IMG/VR virus record: IMGVR_UViG_3300025652_000469
Coordinates: 1 to 26,004 of that record
Source: a virus
Direction: 5' to 3' (one strand)
DNA: 26,004 nucleotides
Shown: piece by piece, positions 14,743 through 21,441 of the stretch
Numbering within the stretch: the stretch's first letter is position 1
How the letters are laid out: every line of letters starts with the position of its first letter
Translations under genes and position numbers: made by a program
Notes under the pieces: model-generated
Seen by the model: the letters and a program-made list of their open reading frames with translations, nothing else
Databases searched by the model: none
What the model was told of the DNA's origin: nothing

Positions 14743-16155
14743 TTAAATATTTTCTTCTTCTACTTCTTGATCTTCCTCTACTACTTCGTCTTGTGTAAAT
14801 TCTCCAACCTCTGATTTAGCATCTATCTCGTCAAATATATCATTTAACTTTTCATCATCATCTATTACTGCTCTAGCAATTTCTTTATCTACTTCTTTAT
14901 TAAAAGTAGGAGAACCAATGTTTAATGCTTTTGCTTGTTGGAAATACATAAGATCACTTGCATAATCTCTAATGTTAAATGAATCTGGGTAATTAATCTC
15001 TCCATCAAATGTAACATTTTGAAACATTGCGTATAGTTTAAATAATTGTTCTTCGGCTATTTGTAAGTTGTCAGCTTTTTCTGATAGTCTAGCATTAAGT
15101 AATTCAAATTCTGTTTGTAAAGCTACACCAGATGATACTTGTGTCTTTGTACTTCTAATAGCCCCTGTATGTGCAATTCTATTTATAGCATCTACTTTGT
15201 GTCTTACTGATTCCATAATAGCTTGTAAGTTCTGCCCTGATGGTTGTAGTAAGTATGGTTTTAAATTAGGTTCTAATTCATCAGGCATTTCTATAACTGC
15301 ACCAGCACCAGCACTTGCATTAACACTTGGAGTCTTAACTAAAGATGGGTGGTTTGTTAATCTAATTAATTGTTCCATTTCAGAGTATTCATTGTAAATA
15401 GATTTTTGTAGATCAGCTATATCAGTTAAATCTGAATGACCAATTCCTCTCTTATGAGATTTAGCATTGTATAAAATAACTGCTGGTATTTTACCAATCG
15501 TATTCGGTGTAGAATCCATTAATCTAGGTTCTGAATCTTTAGGAAGATATACTGTATCAATTCTATCAGGAAACCATAATCTAAAATACTGTCCACCTTC
15601 TCTATCTACTTCTTCTCTTACTTTTAAATAATCAAGTTCATATCGACCATTAGCTTGTCTTTGAAAGTTCCAATCAAAAACATTTTCTGGAGTTAAGATT
15701 GATAAGTAGGGTCTGATATTTTGTTCTAGTTCTTCTGCTTGTGTGTTAGTCGTAATATTAGGTTTATCTAAAATCATAAAACAATGACCATAGATAGATG
15801 CGTAATTCTGTGCTTGTCTTATTACAGAGTTTAAATTGTTACCTTCTAAATCAGCGTCTTTTAAGAATGAATCTAAACTAGCTTCATCTTTCATTTCTCC
15901 AAAATCTCTACTTGGTCTAACTCTAAATAAAAATGATGAATAGATTTGAATAATATTTTTACAATGATTATCACATGGAGTGTTTGCAAGTCTTTGATTA
16001 AACTCGTTATCTAATTCTAAATTATATCTGCTTAAATATTGACCTAACATATAATCATAACCACCATTATATGATCTAATATAATACTGCCAATTAGTAA
16101 CTGTTTCCTGATAATCTGTGTGAAGTTCTGTTATTAAATCTCTGTTATATGCCAT
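14743..16155 (-). CDS. Portal protein
   Basis: A protein of 470 aa. It begins with a helical wing domain (DYQETVTNWQYYIRSYNGGY), then NHCKNIIQIYSSFLFRVRPS, ASIYGHCFMILDKP, and ILTPENVFDWNFQRQANGRY, a pattern common to portal proteins that match LtP..v.dW. The stem and crown are given by DIADLQKSIYNEYSEMEQLI and HKVDAINRIAHTGAIRSTKT. The last 40 residues are very acidic. The gene is between terL and the MuF gene. Length and order fit a dodecameric portal of the SPP1/HK97 group. High confidence from context plus pattern. Confidence 0.85.
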   Translation of the reverse strand: MAYNRDLITELHTDYQETVTNWQYYIRSYNGGYDYMLGQYLSRYNLELDNEFNQRLANTPCDNHCKNIIQIYSSFLFRVRPSRDFGEMKDEASLDSFLKDADLEGNNLNSVIRQAQNYASIYGHCFMILDKPNITTNTQAEELEQNIRPYLSILTPENVFDWNFQRQANGRYELDYLKVREEVDREGGQYFRLWFPDRIDTVYLPKDSEPRLMDSTPNTIGKIPAVILYNAKSHKRGIGHSDLTDIADLQKSIYNEYSEMEQLIRLTNHPSLVKTPSVNASAGAGAVIEMPDELEPNLKPYLLQPSGQNLQAIMESVRHKVDAINRIAHTGAIRSTKTQVSSGVALQTEFELLNARLSEKADNLQIAEEQLFKLYAMFQNVTFDGEINYPDSFNIRDYASDLMYFQQAKALNIGSPTFNKEVDKEIARAVIDDDEKLNDIFDEIDAKSEVGEFTQDEVVEEDQEVEEENI

Positions 16156-16158
16156 AAT

Positions 16159-17394
16159 TTATTTCATTGTCCATCTTCTCGGAGAACTAAATACTGTCTG
16201 TGTAGTCAATGGTTTTAAATAATCAATCATATAACCTAGTGCGTCATTCATATGGTCGAATCCATCTTCCTTATCAGGAATATTTGTATTCTCTTTGTAT
16301 ATCTGTCTTTGTAAACCTTTTATCAGGGTTTTGCAAGATTGTGAAACAAAAATATGTCTGACTCCATTAGAATCTTTTAATCTGCTATTCACAGCATTGA
16401 CCCTATCTCGAATTGCTGGGTGTCTATTTTTAACTTTAACTTTGAAACCAGCATTTTGTAAAATAGATAAGTCAGTTCTCCCACCAGCACTTGTCTTTCT
16501 TTGTTTAGAAGCTGGGTCAGGATATATAAAGATTGGTATTTTAGTACCATATCTATCTCTTAATTCTTGCACCATCTCGTCTGTATTACTTCCATAAATA
16601 ATAACTTCATCTACAAAATAAACTTTATCTTGCTCTAATTGTGCAACACAAGCTGACATTGGGTCTACGTTAAAGTCCATTCCTATATGTAAAGGTTTCT
16701 CCCAATCAATCTGTCGTTTAACTACATTATCTACAGGGTGGAAGTTATAATAAACAGAACCAGCATAGTTCTCAAATGTACCCTCAAACTCTTGTCTAAA
16801 AGTTCTAATATCTATGTCTTGTTTAGCTTGTTCTATTTCCTCTGCTGACACCATACCACCTTCAACAGTAGTATATTGGTAGCTATCCCATTCTTCGTCT
16901 TGCTTTCCTTTAAGATATAATTCATATGACCAATTACCATATCCCTTTGGTGTTCCACAGAATAAAACTTTACCAAGTGTATCAGCAACAGAAGCACGTA
17001 ATACTTCATACCATGCTCGTTTATCTATATCTGCAAACTCGTCTAATATAAGAAAATTTAATCCACTACCTCTTAACCCATCATAATTATCAGCACCCTT
17101 TAATGAGATTGTACTATTAGATTTCCTAATCGTAATAGTCATAGTAGTTTCGTTAATATCGTCTATCCAGTTAAACTGATTAAGCATCTCTTTTAGATTA
17201 GCCCATACGATCTCTTTAGCCATTTTAAATGTGGGTGCTATGTACCAGATTTTTTGATTAGGTTTTGTTGCGTACTTCATCATCTCGGTAATACATAGAT
17301 AGGTCTTACCAAATCTACGACCACTTATAAGAACTCTAAACCTTGATTGACTTGTAGATACTTTAAGTTGGGGTTTTGTCAGAGATATTTTCAT
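16159..17394 (-). CDS. terL: Terminase large subunit
   Basis: A protein of 411 aa. ATPase domain: Walker A GRRFGKT at 25-31, with the Arg-rich form usual in terminases; Walker B LNFLILDEFA at 112-121 with catalytic D118/E119; coupling motif FCGTPKG at 145-151. Nuclease domain: GMDFN with D240, YPDPAS with D293, and a C-terminal DHMNDALGY (D379, D384), the three acidic positions of the RNase H-like fold. It cuts and pumps DNA into proheads through the portal. The ATG overlaps the upstream 73-codon gene by 32 nt and lacks a clear Shine-Dalgarno, so coupling is likely. The small terminase subunit is unusually distant, about 3.7 kb upstream. Confidence 0.95.
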   Translation of the reverse strand: MKISLTKPQLKVSTSQSRFRVLISGRRFGKTYLCITEMMKYATKPNQKIWYIAPTFKMAKEIVWANLKEMLNQFNWIDDINETTMTITIRKSNSTISLKGADNYDGLRGSGLNFLILDEFADIDKRAWYEVLRASVADTLGKVLFCGTPKGYGNWSYELYLKGKQDEEWDSYQYTTVEGGMVSAEEIEQAKQDIDIRTFRQEFEGTFENYAGSVYYNFHPVDNVVKRQIDWEKPLHIGMDFNVDPMSACVAQLEQDKVYFVDEVIIYGSNTDEMVQELRDRYGTKIPIFIYPDPASKQRKTSAGGRTDLSILQNAGFKVKVKNRHPAIRDRVNAVNSRLKDSNGVRHIFVSQSCKTLIKGLQRQIYKENTNIPDKEDGFDHMNDALGYMIDYLKPLTTQTVFSSPRRWTMK

Positions 17395-17584
17395 TGCAGA
17401 AATAAGTGATATAGAGTTTATCCTTATTTATTTTTTCTTCCATTTTAATTGTATATTCAATAGTTAATTGACTACCACCTATAACACATTCAGACCATGT
17501 ATTAAACTTTACAGGAACTAAAGATGTACTATTACAAAAGCCTGTGATTGCAGAGCAGATACTAAAGGCTAATACATAGTGCAT
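17363..17584 (-). CDS. Small Cys-containing, possibly exported protein
   Basis: A protein of 73 aa with a hydrophobic start, MHYVLAFSICSAITGFCNST, and four Cys (10, 17, 33, 63). The motif F.ICSAI.G.C....P..FNTW.EC resembles small uncharacterised proteins of marine phages (from memory). The N-terminus is too short and lacks a clear cleavage site for a confident signal peptide, but the paired Cys suggest oxidation outside the cytoplasm. It is coupled to the upstream gene by TAATG and overlaps terL by 32 nt. Possibly part of the exported cassette described in the findings. Confidence 0.6.
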   Translation of the reverse strand: MHYVLAFSICSAITGFCNSTSLVPVKFNTWSECVIGGSQLTIEYTIKMEEKINKDKLYITYFCNENISDKTPT

Positions 17585-17889
17585 TATTGAAGTGGGTTTT
17601 TGTTGCTTTCTTTAATCTCGGATATTTCTAATTTTAATACTTCAATTTCTTTTTGCAATATAGCAATTTCTTTTTCTGCATTAGCTTTAATGTCTGCAAT
17701 ATCTTTTGAGTTATCTAATATAGCAAATCCATTTGTTTCTATACCAGATAAGTCAGGTGCAGTAGCATTAGATAGTTGCTCAATAGTAGATTCCATATTT
17801 GCAAACTTTGTAAACCCAGCACCAATAGATGCAATTAATCCTAGCACTACAACTATGTTTGTTAGATTGTCTTGTATTTTTTTAACCAT
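17584..17889 (-). CDS. Membrane-anchored coiled-coil protein
   Basis: A protein of 101 aa. The N-terminus MVKKIQDNLTNIVVVLGLIA and SIGAGFTKF forms a single membrane span (about 10-27) after a basic head. From about residue 58 to 95 there is a coiled coil (DIADIKANAEKEIAILQKEI, EVLKLEISEIKES). This N-in, C-out layout is like i-spanins or holin-like accessory proteins, but no partner lipoprotein with a clear lipobox was found. The first 8 nt overlap the end of the large exported protein gene. A role in lysis or membrane association is inferred only. Confidence 0.6.
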   Translation of the reverse strand: MVKKIQDNLTNIVVVLGLIASIGAGFTKFANMESTIEQLSNATAPDLSGIETNGFAILDNSKDIADIKANAEKEIAILQKEIEVLKLEISEIKESNKNPLQ

Positions 17890-19216
17890 TTTTTAACTCC
17901 TGTAATTCTAAAAGTAATAGTCTTTTTTTAGACTTAATTTCATTTAGTTTTTTAATCTTGATTTCCATTATATCATTATCAGTATATTTAACTAAATCAA
18001 CATTAGCATATATAGACCTATTATCAAATATCTCTATCTGATTCAAATAAATATCTTTAGGCTTATAAAACTCGGTATTATTATACTCTAATAATGAAGC
18101 CTGATCGTTCTGCATAGCATCTAATTTAATAATGTTTTTAATAGTTAAATTCTTTGCACTATCTTTTACTTGTGCGTCTACCTTATCCATAATCTTGTCT
18201 ATTTTAGGTTTCTTGCTTTTCTTACTTGCTACCTTTGTTTTAACTTCTTTTTTAGGTGTTTCTTCTGTAGTTTCCTTTGGTGCTTCCTCAATAACTTCTT
18301 CTTCTTTAGTTTCTTCTGGCATTTCCTCTTTAGCTTCTTTAATAATTTCTTCAGTTATAATTTCTTCCTCTGGTTTTTCTTCTATAATTTCTTCTACAAC
18401 TTCTGGCTTTTCTTCCATTATTTCAGGCTCTTTTTCAGGCATAGATATTATCTCTATAAGTTCTTCAATCTCTAATTCTTCTTCCATTGGTGGTGCTTGT
18501 ACTATTTTAAATTCTTCTTCAAACTTAAATTCTTGTTTAAATTCTACTTCTTGAAATATCTCCTCTTGCAACTCCTCAAATATGTTTTCTATTTCCTCTA
18601 TAAGTTCGTTAGATAAAACTTCATTATCATAAGTCATAGTAACAACTATATTATCTACATTTGCCCCACCTAGATTAGATGGTGCGTTAGCGTCAGTTCC
18701 AGCAATATTAAGATTACCTAAATTAGAATCTACTCCATTATATGTAAGTGAATCTGTAAAGTTAGCACCATTGATATTAGTTACATCAGTTCTAATCTTT
18801 GTGCTTGTGGCTAATACATTACCATCTGAATCTTTAATCTTTAATGTAACTGTAAATGAATCTGCATTACCTCTACCACCCCAACAACCAGCAACACCAC
18901 ATTCTCCATTTTGAACTTCTACTGTGCTATTTAATGTAATACCATTATCTAACATAGCTTGTGATATGGTTTCTGTTGTTAAATTAAACTGCTGTTCTAT
19001 TGAGCCACTATCTCCAAACTCTAAATCATAATTACTAGCTACATTGTTTAATGTGCAGCAATCACTTAATACTTGGACATCTCCATTAGTAGTCCAACCA
19101 TTAGCATTTCCTGTTTCAAAATTATTATTAATGATTAGGTTATTTGTTGTTATTTCTTCTGCTAAAGTTATATGGGTTAAGAGCATTAGCCCACTTATTA
19201 GAGAGATAATTCGCAT
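17882..19216 (-). CDS. Large exported protein: beta-rich domain plus Glu-rich stalk
   Basis: A protein of 444 aa. A signal peptide (1-19, ending THITLA before EE) is clear. A beta-rich domain follows (about 25-200): NLIINNNFETGNANGWTTNG, SNYDLEFGDSGSIEQQF and a C-x4-C pair (C106, C111, in GECGVAGCWGG), plus adjacent C53/C54. The NNF..GN..GW opening is typical of carbohydrate-binding jelly-roll domains. Residues 204-322 are mainly Glu with Lys, Pro and Ile, then a Lys-rich patch (323-346) and a helical C-terminus. The ATG at 19216 has AGGA 7 nt upstream; a TTG two codons earlier is less likely. The beta domain resembles unnamed marine phage proteins. It may act in the periplasm or on the cell surface. 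Confidence 0.7.
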   Translation of the reverse strand: MRIISLISGLMLLTHITLAEEITTNNLIINNNFETGNANGWTTNGDVQVLSDCCTLNNVASNYDLEFGDSGSIEQQFNLTTETISQAMLDNGITLNSTVEVQNGECGVAGCWGGRGNADSFTVTLKIKDSDGNVLATSTKIRTDVTNINGANFTDSLTYNGVDSNLGNLNIAGTDANAPSNLGGANVDNIVVTMTYDNEVLSNELIEEIENIFEELQEEIFQEVEFKQEFKFEEEFKIVQAPPMEEELEIEELIEIISMPEKEPEIMEEKPEVVEEIIEEKPEEEIITEEIIKEAKEEMPEETKEEEVIEEAPKETTEETPKKEVKTKVASKKSKKPKIDKIMDKVDAQVKDSAKNLTIKNIIKLDAMQNDQASLLEYNNTEFYKPKDIYLNQIEIFDNRSIYANVDLVKYTDNDIMEIKIKKLNEIKSKKRLLLLELQELKNG

Positions 19217-19253
19217 AAGCAAATCCTATTATTAATGTTATTATCCAAATCAT
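19140..19253 (-). CDS. 37-residue membrane miniprotein overlapping the exported protein gene
   Basis: A protein of 37 aa. It starts MIWIITLIIGFAYANYL, giving one short membrane span, followed by a polar, basic tail (NPYNFSRRNNNK). Its ATG overlaps the TAA of the preceding gene (TAATG) with GGAAA just upstream, and its last 77 nt lie in another frame over the start of the exported protein. The membrane span and coupling both argue for real translation, but it may only be a leader that delivers ribosomes to the next gene. No family recognised. Confidence 0.45.
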   Translation of the reverse strand: MIWIITLIIGFAYANYLSNKWANALNPYNFSRRNNNK

Positions 19254-19438
19254 TATTTCCTTACTGAATCTATGAAATTATAGACTCTACCAAATTGTTT
19301 ATCGATACTTATTAAATCTTGCTGTATCATATTAACTAAAATTTGTAATTCCAATAATGTAACTAAAGTCCATGTTGCTAAACCCATTAAAATTGTACCT
19401 AATAAGCCTATTAACATTGTATTAGTTTTTCTCGTCAT
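19253..19438 (-). CDS. Small membrane protein
   Basis: A protein of 61 aa, MTRKTNTMLIGLLGTILMGL then ATWTLVTLLELQILVNMIQQ and a polar C-terminus (DKQFGRVYNFIDSVRK). One long membrane span (about 8-30), possibly with an amphipathic second helix. The ATG overlaps the TGA of the Cys-containing exported protein gene (ATGA), and its own TAA overlaps the next ATG. The size and topology could suit a holin or antiholin, but the two-span protein at 20745-20945 is a better holin candidate. Confidence 0.6.
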   Translation of the reverse strand: MTRKTNTMLIGLLGTILMGLATWTLVTLLELQILVNMIQQDLISIDKQFGRVYNFIDSVRK

Positions 19439-20058
19439 CTAGTATGTAGTTTTAATTTTTTAGCTTCTTCTTTGTTAATCTTCTTATCTATTACTTCTCT
19501 TTTTTTAATTCTTTTTACATAAGTCTTGTAATCTGGTCTTTCAAATTCATATTTATTCCATATTGCTAAAGCGTCTTTACCTATCTTGCCATCTACAGGA
19601 CAAGGTGTACCAGCGTTAATCATTGCTTCAAATACTCGTTCATCTTGACACAATAAAGCCACACTTCCTACTTTCATACCAAAGTCATACAATACTTTTG
19701 CTAATTTAATTCTTTCACAGTTCATATCTCTATTAGTCTTACCACCAGAAAAGCCTGTACCAAATGTCTGAATACCTACTGATACTCCTGTTGCACAAAC
19801 GTCTTGCGATTGAGCAGAGAATGATGGTGCTGAAGCAGTATAAGGTGCTGATTTAACATTAGAATGATTAGTAGAGTTTGATGTAGTATTTGATGATGAG
19901 CCTGATTGGTAAGTTGTACTAGATTCTGAAGTATATCCACCCTCGATAGATGTATTAGAGCCAGATGTATTTGTTTGTGTACTGTCAGGATATGCTGGTT
20001 TAACAAGGCATAATAAACAAAATAAAACAATCAATACTCCTGTAAAATAATAGTTCAT
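19435..20058 (-). CDS. Exported Ser/Thr-rich protein with conserved Cys domain
   Basis: A protein of 207 aa from the ATG at 20058, which has GAGGA 8 nt upstream; an ATG five codons earlier lacks a ribosome binding site. A signal peptide (1-24, FTGVLIVLFCLLCLVKPAYP) is followed by a Ser/Thr/Asn-rich linker (25-80) and a compact domain: DVCATGVSVGIQTFGTGFSG, NCERIKLAKVLYDFGMKV, LLCQDERVFEAMINAGTPCP, with Cys at 88, 114, 137 and 153, enough for two disulfides. I recognise this domain as common in marine phages and without a known function. The C-terminus is very basic. It lies in the exported cassette between terS and terL. A role in envelope modification or lysis is speculation. Confidence 0.7.
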   Translation of the reverse strand: MNYYFTGVLIVLFCLLCLVKPAYPDSTQTNTSGSNTSIEGGYTSESSTTYQSGSSSNTTSNSTNHSNVKSAPYTASAPSFSAQSQDVCATGVSVGIQTFGTGFSGGKTNRDMNCERIKLAKVLYDFGMKVGSVALLCQDERVFEAMINAGTPCPVDGKIGKDALAIWNKYEFERPDYKTYVKRIKKREVIDKKINKEEAKKLKLHTR

Positions 20059-20076
20059 ATTTGTTATCCTCATAAA

Positions 20077-20349
20077 TTAAATTTTAAATCCTTTTTTCCA
20101 TGATTGAATAGCCCAATAAGCTGGGCTTAAATTCTTCTGGCCTTTAACTTTGGCCAAGATAGGTCTGAATCTTGCAAAGAAACTCTTTTGCCTAGCTGGA
20201 ATATTCTTCTTGATAGACATAGTCTTAGAGCCAAAATTAACCTTCTTAACTCTGCCTGATGATTTATCTTTTACAAAGACTTTAAACTTCTTAACATCTC
20301 CACGAGATGGTTTATTAAGTTTAACAGTTCTGTTTTTATATTTAGCCAT
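20077..20349 (-). CDS. Small basic protein, DUF5872-like
   Basis: A protein of 90 aa with a very basic composition. The middle has KKFKVFVKDKSSGRVKKVNF followed by GSKTMSIKKNIPARQKSFFA, which resembles the conserved KVnFGdpnM.IkrdnPaRRKSFrARh segment of the DUF5872 group of phage proteins (recalled, not searched). The usual C-terminal Cys are missing and the end is AYWAIQSWKKGFKI. It is probably a nucleic-acid or capsid-associated protein, but the function is unknown. No clear Shine-Dalgarno; the 52 nt upstream are nearly pure A/T and could contain a promoter for the cassette below. Confidence 0.6.
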   Translation of the reverse strand: MAKYKNRTVKLNKPSRGDVKKFKVFVKDKSSGRVKKVNFGSKTMSIKKNIPARQKSFFARFRPILAKVKGQKNLSPAYWAIQSWKKGFKI

Positions 20350-20401
20350 ATGGCATAAATATCACATATGGATTAATTAATAAATTAAAATAATGTTAGT
20401 T

Positions 20402-20569
20402 CTATTCTTGTTTATTTTCTATTAACTTTCTTTGTTCTTTTATTACTTCTAATGCTTTGTTTAATTTTCTTAAAGCTACATCTCTTTGAATCCTTGCTTG
20501 ATCGCACTCTGATCTAGCTTGATCTCTTTGTTGTCTTAATTTTAAAAAAGTATTCTCTCCAATGTTCAT
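20402..20569 (-). CDS. 55-residue coiled-coil protein
   Basis: A protein of 55 aa, MNIGENTFLKLRQQRDQARS then a continuous charged helix (CDQARIQRDVALRKLNKALE) to the end. It has a strong Shine-Dalgarno (AGGGAGA, about 5 nt before the ATG) and follows the next upstream gene by 11 nt. One Cys is present. Nothing identifies a family. The 52 nt after its stop, before the basic-protein gene, have no ORF and are AT-rich. Confidence 0.6.
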   Translation of the reverse strand: MNIGENTFLKLRQQRDQARSECDQARIQRDVALRKLNKALEVIKEQRKLIENKQE

Positions 20570-20580
20570 ATTATCTCCCT

Positions 20581-20748
20581 TTATTTGTTAGCTTTTTTAC
20601 CTTTGTTTATACCTTCTTTTATTACATATCCTAGTGTTCCATTAGCACCTATCTGAACTTCTTTTTTAAGATTCTTAAATAGCATCATCTCTTGAATCTT
20701 TTTCCAATGTTTTTTTAAATAGGATTCTATAACTTTATTATCTCTCAT
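20581..20748 (-). CDS. 55-residue basic protein
   Basis: A protein of 55 aa, MRDNKVIESYLKKHWKKIQE then a VQIGANGTLGYVIKEGINKG segment and a Lys-rich end. Short helix-strand-helix character, no membrane span. Its ATG overlaps the TGA of the holin-like gene (ATGA), so the frame is well supported by coupling even though there is no known family. Confidence 0.6.
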   Translation of the reverse strand: MRDNKVIESYLKKHWKKIQEMMLFKNLKKEVQIGANGTLGYVIKEGINKGKKANK

Positions 20749-20945
20749 TTGTTGCCACCAATATAACCACCAATAACACCAATTAATCCTGTAACTGACA
20801 TCTTCATTAGGGTTATGACACTCTCATCTACTGGTCTATTTTCTTCTAATGCTACCCAATAATCGCCTACAATAATAACACCAAGAAGTATTAAGACACC
20901 ACTTGTTATCAATAGAATTACAATGTCTTTAAAGTTTTTAATCAT
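20745..20945 (-). CDS. Holin-like small membrane protein with two spans
   Basis: A protein of 66 aa. Span 1 is about residues 8-28 (DIVILLITSGVLILLGVIIV), then a polar, acidic loop (ALEENRPVDESV), and span 2 is about 48-64 (MSVTGLIGVIGGYIGG). Size, two hydrophobic helices and Gly-rich second span fit class II-type holins or other phage membrane proteins found in marine phages. If it is the holin, it would open the inner membrane for the endolysin encoded at the left edge. It starts in an ATGA overlap with the small basic gene and ends in one with the next. Confidence 0.55.
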   Translation of the reverse strand: MIKNFKDIVILLITSGVLILLGVIIVGDYWVALEENRPVDESVITLMKMSVTGLIGVIGGYIGGNK

Positions 20946-21076
20946 CTTCCTTGTCCTTTATACCTTGTTAGTTTCTTATTTCTTTTCTCGCTTTTATTCA
21001 AAGTCTTTTTATGACGTTGAGGTCTTTTGGGTGGTTTATCACGAGGTGTATATAATGAGAAATTCTGTTTAGCCAT
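20942..21076 (-). CDS. Small very basic protein
   Basis: A protein of 44 aa, MAKQNFSLYTPRDKPPKRPQ then RHKKTLNKSEKRNKKLTRYK and GQGR. About two-fifths of residues are Lys or Arg. This kind of short F.LYtPRD.P.KRPrRHKK protein occurs near terminase genes in marine phages (from memory). It probably binds nucleic acid. The start overlaps the terS stop (TAATG) and the stop overlaps the holin-like start (ATGA), which together support the frame. Confidence 0.6.
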   Translation of the reverse strand: MAKQNFSLYTPRDKPPKRPQRHKKTLNKSEKRNKKLTRYKGQGR

Positions 21077-21441
21077 TATACATCTTCTACTTTAGCATCT
21101 ATAATTAATGGTAAAGGCTCATTAGTAGTTTCTGTTTGAGTTCTATCTTTCATACCTAGATAGTTTTTACTTAACCATATCTGCATATGAGTATTATCTT
21201 TCTTAACTGCCTTATCCCACATCTTCTTTCTTAGACTAGCTTTACCCTTTTCCCTGAACTGATCTATAATATCTGCATAATTTCTTCTTAATGTTTTAGC
21301 TGATATATTCATTACACTAGCTATCTCATAGTCAGGACACCCAATAGAAGCTAAGTTCTTTAAGATTTCTGTATCTATATAGATTTTAGGTCTTCCAGCA
21401 CCTTGCCTTTTTTCTGTTGTATTTGCCTTAATTTTGTCCAT
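21076..21441 (-). CDS. terS: Terminase small subunit
   Basis: A protein of 121 aa. The first part QGAGRPKIYIDTEILKNLAS is followed by a helix-turn-helix (CPDYEIASVMNISAKTLRRN) that suits recognition of packaging DNA, then an oligomerisation helix (GKASLRKKMWDKAVKKDNTH) and MQIWLSKNYLGMKDR, which is the typical terS end M.IWL.KN.LG..D. By family, it forms a ring that loads TerL on the genome. The order terS, many small genes, terL is unusual; terL starts about 3.7 kb downstream. The gene overlaps the methyltransferase gene by 14 nt and has only a weak ribosome binding site. Confidence 0.8.
   Translation of the reverse strand: MDKIKANTTEKRQGAGRPKIYIDTEILKNLASIGCPDYEIASVMNISAKTLRRNYADIIDQFREKGKASLRKKMWDKAVKKDNTHMQIWLSKNYLGMKDRTQTETTNEPLPLIIDAKVEDV

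Noticed and set aside
18132-18554. Plus-strand Ser-rich frame, and a Phe-rich frame overlapping it
   Set aside because: Both arise from the reverse complement of Glu-rich codons in the exported protein gene, so they are compositional artefacts.
19217-19222. TTG start giving two extra residues on the exported protein
   Set aside because: The ATG at 19216 has the properly spaced AGGA and gives a normal signal peptide.
19776-20030. Alternative minus-strand frame of 84 codons within the Cys-containing exported protein gene
   Set aside because: It reads the repetitive Ser/Thr/Asn codons as Leu/His/Gln and has no ribosome binding site; the main frame has a signal peptide and a conserved domain.
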